From: Anisakis pegreffii
Taxonomy: Eukaryota; Nematoda; Chromadorea; Rhabditida; Anisakidae
Assembly: GCA_035041965.1 (NCBI GenBank)
Contig: JAPYMA010000054.1
Coordinates: forward strand, 1-64,000
Direction: 5' to 3'
Length of the DNA stretch: 64,000 nt
The notes under the pieces are model-generated. The model ran no database searches. It was not told where the DNA came from and saw only the letters and a program-made list of their open reading frames with translations. Both the position numbers and the translations under genes were made by a program. Every line of letters begins with the position of its first letter. The stretch's first letter is position 1. This document shows positions 54,272-64,000 of this stretch, piece by piece.

Positions 54272-57134
54272 CTTTCCTGTGAACACAGCTCGCTAGAGGA
54301 AGATTTGAAGTTCGACGAGAATCGACGTTTAGGAATAGCGATTCGAGTGCACAATAATAATAACAAATGCAACCACCATAATAACAATAACAACCGCACG
54401 AAGAGGTGCGCCGAATGACCTGGTAAAAGAGATCGGGTTCGGTCGGAAATGAAATGGCCAGACTGCATATGCAAATTCGCAAGTCAAACATGGATGAGAA
54501 GAGCAATTAACTGTGATAATTGTAATGATCTTCGAGAGGCTTATTTGCGAATGCACATTAATTAGCTTACCGAAAGTAAATTAATAAACAAAATAAATAA
54601 TTTAAAAAAAACTAATTTCAAGAAACAAATAACAATAAAGAAACCACAACAATGGCTATAACAACAGTGAAACGTGGCATTAAAATTTGTTTTCGGATAA
54701 ACTATATGAACATAGTGAAAATGCATATGTGTACTGATTATTCATTCACATGCAATGAGCATGGCATGGAGACGTTGAAAGTGTTCAAAAGAAGCTGTGA
54801 CAACATGAAAGTTCATTCGTATTGCAATATTATTTCATTCAGCACTTCGAGAGAAGTAGTTCCATTTCTTAAGATGACGATCTCTTTTATTAGACGAACC
54901 TCTTGAAAGATATTTACATTCAGATAAGAGAATTACACCTGCAACCAATTCTCATCTGTTTCCTGAGATTATCTTCTTGAGAGTTCTTCTCCGGAGGCTA
55001 AAATGAGCCTCAACGGCAAATGATATTGCCGAAGAGCATCGTATGTCTCAATCAATTAAGTTTCAATGTGTTTTTAAGCATAAACGATAGCTTATCTGTT
55101 TTAAAAGTAATGTTTACAAAGGCCTTTCACTGTACGAACAACTAATCAATCGATAAACAATCACTGCTCAAAGAATAACATATTTGCTTGATACGTACAT
55201 TATGCAAATGAACCAGCAACGTTCACAGTGCTGTGTTTATTTTCCTTTCCCTCATAAGATGCTCACTCGTAACTCTTAAGACATAAGACATTGGAGATCA
55301 TCGATTGTTTTATGCCGTCACAACCGAACGAATGTCCATTTTCTTGTTTCTCCTCCTTACAATTATCCAAACTCTCAGAAATTTTCTTCTAATTCTTCCA
55401 ATTGGAATCATCTTGAGATTATCAGATAATGTCAGTCAGCATCATGGATATCTCCTCTGCATCCGAAAACGTTAGCTTGAAAGTAAGCCTGATCTCAGAA
55501 ATGCAGAATAGCCGTAGACTTATACTTATCTGCAGAATGGGTTTTTGTCAGAGCTTCACACATCCGTTGAGCTGTTATTGAAGGTGAAGATATTATTAAG
55601 CTTACGGTATTGCTTACAGGAATGATAATTATTACTATGATTTTATTGTAGAATGAAGTTTTTGATTTAATGTTTCTCATTTGCATAATGTTCTTGGCTT
55701 GATTAGCTATACTGAGAATGGATTGGATTAGTGTTGTGCGGGGAGTCCCCGAAATCCCCGTCCCCGTCCCCGACCATTTTTGAGCGGCGGCCATTTTCGG
55801 GGGCTCTCCCCGTCCTCGACTCATTTTGTTCTCCCCACACAACACTAGACTGAATAATTGACTAGAAGAATGAATTAGAATCAGCAAATGAGCAGCGTTG
55901 TTATTTATAGTGTAATGAAGTGTGATGAAGTGAGCAGATTGGGATGTTCATTCAAAGCTAGTCTTTGTGAGTGTATAATATATAGCCTTCAGACTGATGT
56001 GTATAACTCAACACCTAAGCTCTAAGCTCACATCGAAGACACAATGAAGATAATGTACACATTCAGTTGATTCGGCAAGATAACGATTTGTAAAAGCAAC
56101 AGTTGTATTGTTCATAAGAGAACACTGGATATGCAGCATATAGCATGTGGGTGTATTTGCTATTCGGCAGAGCATTATCATCATCCGTGTGATATCTCGA
56201 TATATGAAATCACTCTCATATATCCGCTGATATCTTCTATTATACTTCCTTCTTTTTTCCATCCACTCTTCATTTTATTGTTGCATTGTTGTTTAATTTT
56301 CTGCACATTTGGGATTCAATCATCTTAATGACGAGTATATTCCTCTTTCGTAATATCGGTTTCTCCTATAGTAAGCTTGCAGTTCCATAAAATATAATAC
56401 CAACTGCAGAAATTTTAGGTTCTTTGCAATTGTCTATATAGAAAATGAATTATCACATTACACGCATATTATGCAATTCCAAATTTAATTATTAGACACA
56501 TTTATGTGAGCTTTGTATCCATCCATACATCCGTGTATTCATCTCAGCAATAACGATAATAATGAGAAGCCAGACTCCTTGCCGAGTCGACTCATTCGTC
56601 CGTATTTGGTTCCTTGAAATAGATAAATTCTCAAGTTTTCTGCCAGAGAATAGTATATTTCCCATAAAATTCTCCTATTCATAATGTGTTTTTGCTGTTG
56701 TAGCAATTTTATCTCAGGTACGTGAAAAATTGATCGACTCCAGTTCATGGAATGCACATGACATTTATCGTGAATTGTGTTTTTTCCTCAATTTCGATTG
56801 TTTGAAATTCGATACGAAGATCACTCTCATTGCTCAAAATAACCGCAAGAAACTGAAGCGAAATTGTTCAGAATTGTATCTGGAACTGTTCAATTAAATT
56901 TTTGTTCTTTTTTGTTGAATGAACTCGAAAATCAGGGATGTCTTCATCTCTTCTGGAGAGTCGAGACGTCCTCAACAATCATATACTCCGGAATTTTCCG
57001 TTAAAATCCAATAGATTCAATTTTCTCATTGGATATTCGGGACTTTTCGAGGCATTACGAGGAGTATCTCAAGATATTGATTTGATCAGTATTTGGAAAT
57101 TTGAGGAATTGCGATCGGAAGCAGCACAAGAAGG
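54272..57134. other. Intergenic region between divergent genes
   Basis: Lies between ZMAT2 (minus) and RSU1 (plus) and should hold both promoters. Apart from the hAT-like element at 55729-55847, I see no feature. A frame at 56938-57144 overlaps the RSU1 start out of frame and was not accepted. Confidence 0.5.
55729..55847. mobile_element. hAT-like miniature element with target duplication
   Basis: A 119-bp GC-rich block in AT-rich DNA. The left end TAGTGTTGTGCGGGGAG and the complement of the right end, TAGTGTTGTGTGGGGAG, differ at one of 17 positions. The flanking octamers GATTGGAT (55721-55728) and GACTGAAT (55848-55855) match at six of eight positions, fitting an aged 8-bp hAT duplication. 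The interior repeats CCCCGTCCCCG. No coding frame is believable. Confidence 0.8.
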
Positions 57135-59614
57135 ATGCCGACGATAAGCAAAGCTGAACGAAGTCGTGACGAGTCGAGTGCCGAGGTTGAGTATGTGGAT
57201 CGGGGATTGCACTCCTTCCAGGATATCTCACATATCTGTAAGCACATCACCCTTCTCGCACCTGATCGTCAGCTTATCCAGCAGTCAAAAATCGTGCATA
57301 AAACCTCACTGAACTGATCAAATCACCAAAAAACATCGCAAATCATTTCAAAGCAATCAATCCGTCCACACAAAATTTCAATCGACAAGAGCATCCAGCC
57401 GAAAGCCAAATTTAATCTCTCGAAATTCAATTGAAACAATCCAATGCGATTGAACTCAGCCAAATCCCATCATTAATTGTAAATATTCAGCACCGTCACC
57501 AACCTCCGATGAAAATATTCCTCCAAATTGATTTCATCAACATTTCTGTCGCCTTTCCCAAAAAAATATGCACATTTGAATAAATTTTGGAGCAAAATCT
57601 TTTCGTTTCTCACTGATATTTTTATTTCATTTCATTTGAAATGAAGAATGAAAATCTGAGTTTGGAAAACATAAAATTGATGGAATTAATTAGTGAATAT
57701 TTGAATGCAAAATGGTATTTGCAGTTCACAACGAAGCACTAACTCGACTGACGTTAAGTCATAATAAACTCACCTCAGTGCCTGCAAACATCGCGGACCT
57801 GGTCAATCTTCAGGTGTTTTTCAGCATCATTGCTATTCTATTTTAGAATCGGTGAAGTGATCATATTCACATATCAAATAATACCTTCCAGAAGCAATTT
57901 CAAGCCATGAAATCAAGCGGAAACAAGGATAAATTCACGAATAATCTATGACATCATGAAAACTCCCTAAATAAGATCAGTATAATATTCCCAAAAAGAT
58001 TTCGATTCATAAAGTATGCAAAACTTTTCCATTGTGTTAATAGTAACGTATTAATGGGAAGAAACCAAATTTTCAATAAATGCTTTCAGAGTCTGTGAAG
58101 TAATGAAATTTCCAACGCAAACAGCAAAATATTCCAAGAGCAAAATTGTTTCTTAAAAATATGAATAGATTTATCGAAAATTAACTCATATATGAGATTT
58201 TCCAGTCAAACTTCCGTATCACATATGAAAAATTATGAATAAAGTATTTTCTTCTACGCTGAAACGTTGATATGTTCATTGAGAATCAATGAAATCATGC
58301 ATTATGTTCTATCTGGTTTCACAATGATCGAAGACGCAGATCCATTGTGGAGATTGAATAAAAATGCAAATAGCATTTCAGGTATTAACTCTGTGGAATA
58401 ATCAAATTGAGGAGCTGCCCACCTCAATTTCATCTCTCAGCAAGTTACGTATCCTCAACGTTGGGTGCGTTCACTAATCATCTCTCATCAGTTTTTATTA
58501 ATCCTCGAATGGAGTTTCTCTGTATCTGCTGCATGAGATTTGTGAACATTTTGTTATCACAAACAACAAGTTTGGTTCAGTTTTAATTCAAATTTTGGAA
58601 AATTCATCATTTTCCTACAGAATTTCTCAGATCCCCAGTGTACTGTTGAAGAAAGGCAATTTTTGTAGCGAAAATGAGAAATTATCGCATAAAATCGACA
58701 AGTTCTGCGTGATATTCTGCCGCTTTTTTTCAGGATGAATCGTCTGAGCATTTTACCTCGTGGTTTCGGCTCGTTTCAATCGCTCGAAGTGTTGGATCTG
58801 ACGTACAATAATCTGTCAGAGAGGAGTTTACCCGGCAATTTCTTTTTCATGAGTGCGTTTCTTGTGTTAACTTATGGTGAAGTTACCAGTAATGATAATA
58901 AAGATATCGTTATCATATGAGCTCCTGGAATGATGATTCAGAGTTTCAACCATTTCAGCAAGCCTCCGTGCCCTATATTTGGGCGATAACGACTTCGAGT
59001 ATTTGCCGTCGGATGTGGAAAATCTGTCGAGTCTTCAGATTTTGGTACTCAGAGAGAATGACCTCGTTGCATTACCCAAAGAAATTGCAAAGCTTTATAG
59101 GCTGAGGGAACTGCATATTCAGGTCTGCTATTGTTATTATTATTGTTGTTGTTATTAAGATTGTTCCTAAGTGTCTGTAGTGTTATTATTATCACAATTA
59201 TTCAGGGTAATCGTCTCACAGTTCTGCCTCCAGAACTGGCTTCGCTGGATCTCATAGGACCGAAACAAGTCTTTAGACTTGAGAATAATCCTTGGGTGCA
59301 GCCCATTGCTGAGGAATTGGTTCATGGTAATCATTAGTGTTGTTGTTACTGTATTATCATTAATATCTTATTAATAATATTATGAGAATAATTGTGATAT
59401 TATGATTAAATTGATTTATATCCTCAAATTATATATCCTTTACTGTTATATCCTGAAATTGATTTCAGGTCCTCAAGCGTTGATGGATTATCTGCGCTCT
59501 GACACCTACAAATACCAGTATGGAAGACAGGAGTCGGGCGCCCTGCCAGTACCACCGAAGTCCCGAAACAAGGACAAGAAGATCAGTAGACAGCAAAATA
59601 AGCAAGGCTGCTAG
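57135..59614 (+). CDS. RSU1: Ras suppressor protein 1 (leucine-rich repeat)
   Basis: Adaptor that binds PINCH in the integrin-linked IPP complex at cell-matrix adhesions. Exons 57135-57237, 57725-57813, 58382-58464, 58734-58852, 58959-59122, 59206-59326 and 59469-59614 all keep phase and give 274 residues (human 277). The start segment leads to VDRGLHSFQDI, where human has MSDRGI. Seven or so leucine-rich repeats follow from about residue 35 to 205, for example LTRLTLSHNKLTSVP, LEVLDLTYNNLSERSLPGNF and LRELHIQGNRLTVLPPEL. The C-terminal cap has ENNPWVQPIAEE, the YKYQYGR motif and the basic tail KDKKISRQQNKQGC. The family core PRGFGS and GNFF segments are the same as in vertebrates. Confidence 0.97.
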
Positions 59615-62462
59615 GCACACGCGGCTGAACTGAGCTTGCCTTTGACCCTTTTTGCATCCCATCTTCCGTGGACGAGACGAACAACGCTTCAGTCAAATTT
59701 TCTAAACAATTATCTCATTTCCATCTTTGTTTTCCTCATTTTTTCCTCATTTTTCATTCTCATTTCGGAATTTTCCGGTCTAAATTGTGGAAATGACTTC
59801 AAAACCTCTGAATATCTTGTGATTCACTCGATACTGAAACAGTAATACTTCCAACCAGCTCAGCCGAGTACGCCTAAGAATGTTTACTTGTGCTTAATTT
59901 TCATTTATGTTATCTCTTTAACATTAACGATTTTCTACCGATATTATCATTTGTTAATACCATTTTTTCGAGGTTTCGTTGGTTTTTCTGTATTGTTGTT
60001 TTTATATTCGAACATTTATCGATAGCATTCATTGAACACTTCACAAACTCATCATCTATGCAAAACATTCAGTGCTTTTTGCAGAAATTATTGAATTGTG
60101 TGACCTTTTATGATGTATCCATCAGGATTTCCATCTTTTTATTGTGTTTTTATGCAGTCGCTTTCTGTAAATGTTCATTTCATCAATTTTGAACTGTACC
60201 GATGTCAGCCATAATCATATTTATATTGAAATTGCATTCATTATGAGTTTAGCATTCTTTCGACTTTATTTTCTTTCAAATTTTGCTTTTTATTGCTGAT
60301 GTATTCCTTCAAGGATGTCTTCCTCTTCGTTACATTTACGGAATGTGCCAAATTCGTGTAAAGTTTTTCGTTATATTATTCAACTCGTTCAGTATTCAAT
60401 GAACCATTTCCTTCTTTTACCGTTTGTCAGTACATTATCAGTGAAATGTGAGCAAGTTAAATCTCAGAGGATTCCCAAGGAAGCACAATGCCATCATCTC
60501 AGAAAAGTGAGGCGATGTAATCTCTCATTATTATGGTACACAAAAGCACAACGCATTATCACTCACTGATAATCAAAAGAATTGGCAAATCGTTTCTGAA
60601 CACTCATTTACATGAGCAAATCGACTGAACTGAGAAAGAGCGGTGTAGAGGAATTGAAATGGTATAATTTAATCGGAGAAATATGAATGAGAGTGGAGTA
60701 TTGATATGGCTGGAGTGATTGAGAATTAAAGCGTGATGTATTGAAACTGTAACGCAGTCAGTTAGGTTAGGTACGAGAGTGATAAGATATCGTGGGAATT
60801 AGACGTAAAAATTGGAGAATGGTCATGGAGAACGAGGAGAACAGCCTTCATTGCAAGAACTGTTCATGATGTGCACGACTCGGCGTGAACATGCTTTACG
60901 TGCACTCATGCACAATGGTCTACAGTGGGCTTTCGTTTGTGACTGTCACGATGTCTCATCGCTCTCGTTCCTAGTTTTGTTAACTACATTATCGTTGCAT
61001 TGTGCGGTAATGATTTTCTCATTCACTTCGATCATATCACTGATTCACTCTCATTCCTTCTACCTCCAGAAAACCAACGGTCCGCAAATTTCTCCACTGT
61101 CCAACTTCAGCAAAATTGAATTTCCAGTGAAACGAGTGTATGGGAAACAGTTTGCCACGATAATATTTGACACAATCATAACAAGATGTTACTCGAAGCT
61201 GTTTTTATTTGAGAAATGATTCTTTTGAGAAAGGTTAGATGCATCCAAACGATATCGTAACATATCTATCTGTTTTTATTTTTAAAACTGACTATGAATT
61301 TAAAATGTACAAGGTTTTTAGGTGATATATGCAGGTTAAATTTATCGTAATACATCAGCATGTTCAGTATTGCCTTCTTACTTGTTTTATTTGGAAGGTG
61401 TCGGGAAGGGACATATACTCAGTGATCACTTCAGCATTTTTCATTTCTGTAAAGACTTTGATTTGATTTGACCTATATGCATTTAACTGTGAAAATGTGA
61501 TGTGAAGAACAGAACAAAGAACAAAAGTAAACATTTATTATCAAAACAATCGTTATAATTAACAACTAAACAATGAAGAATAACAATTGTAACGATAAAA
61601 TGCAGTTCGATAGCGTATTCAATCAGATAATAATGATAAGCATTTGTCAATCATTATATCGAGCAACTGCAGCAAAAAACTCATGGATAGTGAAGAACGC
61701 ATTGGGAACTTCAAAATAAAATTCTGCAAGAACTTCATCAAGTCAATAGGATAGGTATTTCGGACAATAGGTCTTCTAAAAGAGTTTGTCTCCTTTCATG
61801 AAAATAATATCTTTCCATAGTGCATTTCCCAAAACAATCCCTCATAATAACAGCTAAACCAAAAATTGCTCACTAACGGCACCAGCTAACTGCAATCATA
61901 AAAGCTGAACCAAGTAACGAAAACATTAAAACTTTTTGAAACTGACAAGTAACCATCAATTAAAAGTCTCATTTCTCTCTTACTCAAAAAGAAATGATAA
62001 GACTGGAGAAAGTATCAAATTACTGATTGTGAGAGGACATAAAACTTAAAACTTAAAGCAAACATGTTTTCAGAGACGAAATGGAACAAAACAATCGCAA
62101 ATTAAGATTTCAAATTTTCAACTGGGATCCAGAAATCAGACAGCATAACAAATAACTTACGTAAAGTTTAACATAATCAACTTGAGAAGGAAGAATATAA
62201 TGACTACTCAAAAAATTACTGTAATTATTACGATATCAAACCATATAACTTATACGAAAATGCGAACAGAAAGCAATTTATTCAAAGTGTGCAAAGCAAC
62301 GTTTTCGTATAACAGCCACAACAACAGCAACAACAATAACCTCAACAAATGAGATTTAATCCTAAGACGGATATCAAATGATAACATCATGTAATATTGA
62401 TCGAAACACATTCAATACCGCTCGAACAGATCACTCGATAGACTGATCAATCAATAAATCAA
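59615..62462. other. Intergenic stretch between convergent genes
   Basis: Between the RSU1 stop (plus) and the CCT6 stop (minus). It contains the second inverted-repeat element at 60650-61070. No gene was recognised elsewhere in it. Confidence 0.5.
60650..61070. mobile_element. Diverged foldback element, second copy
   Basis: Related to the element at 39432-39895. The left part has GTACGAGAGTGATAAGATAT and GAATTAGACGTAAAAATTGG; the right part has GATGTCTCATCGCTCTCGTT and TTCACTCTCATTCC in inverted orientation. Arms are less alike than in the first copy. Between them lies a non-palindromic segment of about 130 bp with an open frame (residues such as RREHALRALMHNGLQWAF) that may be a captured sequence. 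Confidence 0.6.
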
Positions 62463-64000
62463 TCACTGCCCTGTCCTCAGATTCGTCATTCCAGCACGCA
62501 TAACCTCATCCACCAGAAGTAAATTGCACGCAATCACGCAGCATGACGATAGACTGTTGCGTTTCACGATCACATTGTCCCATATTCCCTTCAAATAAGA
62601 ACATTACAGCAATATAACAATCACAAATAATAACAAAACTCACCACTGGGTTCGTCGGCTCACCCGAGGTGATGTCCAGTCCAACGGGTATCTTTCCACC
62701 GCTCGCTATTCTCTCTTCAGTCAGCTTCACAATCGTCTCTTGTGCATCAAAACCCGCGTTCATAGCCAAAGTCTTTGGAATCACCAATAATGCATCAGCA
62801 TACGCCTAATATCATATCATAATCATACCGACAACAAATGATACTGAAATGATAAAACAACAACAAAATCACTACCTTCACACCAAGTTTCGCACGACCC
62901 TTCACCGAATCCGCTAATTTGTTCAACATGCAATGTGCGGCTATTTCGAATGCCCCAGCGCCCGGAACGACAGCTTCTGCAGAATGGAATCGTGAATGTT
63001 AGCAATACCTTTACACTGATAATGACCACCATAGCAAGCACACTAACAAAGAATTGTTAAATTTTTTGTCAATGTTTTCTAATCTTCCAATAGAATTTCA
63101 GAACGAAGAATGCTTCACTCACGATCATGAAGTGTATTGAAGACAGCGCGAAGTCCATCGTGAATCGCATCTTTGATCTGTGTGATTGTATGCTTATTCG
63201 GTCCTTTCAGAAGCAGTGTTACTGACTTCGGATCACGGCATTCCTCCACGAATGTGTACTTATCTTCACCCTAAACAAAACAAAATTTTTGCTTTAATAC
63301 CAAAATCCAAAAACACCGACTTCAGAATATAATCTTCTCGTAATCCCTGACACAATATTAAATCCCCAACAATCATCGCAAGAATCAAAACCTCACCAGG
63401 ATGTGCTCATAAACGCTACCGGCGTAACCCAACACGTCAGGTGTCAAATCGTCCACCGAATTCACAGCCTCACCTCCAACAGCCAACTGAAGTCTTTCCA
63501 TATTTCGTCGTTTTGCACGTCTTAATGCCAATATGCCATGCTGAGCCAATAAATCCAGCGATGGAGGGTCTATTCCCTGCAATAATCATACAAATATAAC
63601 ACGCAAAGCAACCGTTGTCTGGAAAAAATGAAATGAAAAATTTCACAAATAAACACGACAAACCACTCAACGAAATCTCAAAATATACCTTTTGATTGAT
63701 AACGACGAATCCGCATTTCTTGCCGTCCCCCTTTCCAGCCGACACTTCATCACACACCTTCTTCTTCAGATCGACAATCTTCTGCACTCGACGCATAATG
63801 AACTCGCGCTCAGCGCCCAGTAACTTCTCACGTTCCGCAGCAGTCTTATAGAACAATCCCGAGTTCACTTCTGTTTTCTCGTATTCCAACGATACATTAC
63901 ACGTCAGGATATAGGCATTCTGCACGCTCTTCGGCATATCCGGATGACGTGCGCCGTGATCGAGCACTAGACCGCGGATCAGGCTCGTATCCATATCACT
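62463..64000 (-). CDS. CCT6: Chaperonin TCP-1 subunit zeta (CCT6), C-terminal part
   Basis: One of the eight subunits of the cytosolic CCT/TRiC ring that folds actin, tubulin and other proteins using ATP. The gene runs off the right edge. Visible exons in transcription order: 64000-63689, 63576-63397, 63270-63123, 62976-62876, 62805-62644 and 62588-62463, in phase, giving 342 residues, about the last two thirds of the usual 530. Marks of the zeta subunit are [64 protein letters not shown] and the nucleotide-site loop VVPGAGAFE, then the C-terminal [11 protein letters not shown]. The junction before AVVPGAG gives Gln where human has Gly-Cys, a small difference near an exon end. N-terminal exons with the first ATP-binding motif are outside the window. 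Confidence 0.97.

Noticed and set aside
56938..57147. 69-residue frame upstream of RSU1
   Set aside because: It overlaps the RSU1 start in another frame and does not match the RSU1 N-terminus.

Overview
The window is eukaryotic and most likely from a nematode. Genes are split into short exons, nearly all splice acceptors read TTTCAG or a close variant, base composition is AT-rich, and the recognisable proteins are metazoan housekeeping types. I cannot fix the genus. All gene models were spliced by hand; exon ends were chosen so that GT/AG signals, reading-frame phase and family similarity agree.

Left part (1-5.6 kb): two orphan C-terminal exons on the minus strand, then a pepsin-family aspartic protease on the plus strand. 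The protease can be followed through both catalytic aspartates but not to its C-terminus; the intron after its last visible exon carries a 404-bp tandem repeat. A tRNA-Glu(CTC) lies at 5566-5637. From 5.6 to 23.4 kb I see no convincing gene, only AT-rich DNA with one hAT-like miniature transposon and degenerate repeats. Exons at 23.4-27.1 kb encode the C-terminus of an unidentified coiled-coil protein.

Middle part (28-39 kb) is read mostly from the minus strand: a doubtful small gene at 28.2-28.7 kb, an inositol polyphosphate 4-phosphatase (INPP4 family, CKSGKDRT motif, 14 exons), COA5 (cytochrome oxidase assembly), an unnamed 101-residue single-span membrane protein, and NOP10. The last two are about 110 bp apart and look like a nematode two-gene operon. 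A roughly 190-bp-arm inverted repeat follows at 39.4-39.9 kb.

Right part: eIF4H-like translation factor (+), a BolA2-like iron-sulfur protein whose first exon I could not find (+), ACBD6 (acyl-CoA binding plus ankyrin repeats, +) with a small cysteine-rich secreted-protein gene nested antisense in its fourth intron, the OST3/OST6 (MAGT1/TUSC3) subunit of oligosaccharyltransferase (-), ZMAT2/Snu23 (-), RSU1 (+), and the C-terminal two thirds of chaperonin subunit CCT6 (-), which runs off the right edge. A second hAT-like miniature element with a near-matching 8-bp target duplication lies at 55.73-55.85 kb, and a second member of the inverted-repeat family at 60.65-61.07 kb.

Most genes serve general cell biology: translation (eIF4H, NOP10), splicing (ZMAT2), protein folding and glycosylation (CCT6, OST3/6), mitochondria and iron-sulfur supply (COA5, BolA2), and lipid or adhesion signalling (INPP4, ACBD6, RSU1). 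I found no clearly new multi-gene system. The most interesting unexplained items are the nested eight-cysteine secreted gene, the NOP10-linked membrane protein, the truncated protease beside its tandem repeat, and the orphan exons at the left edge.
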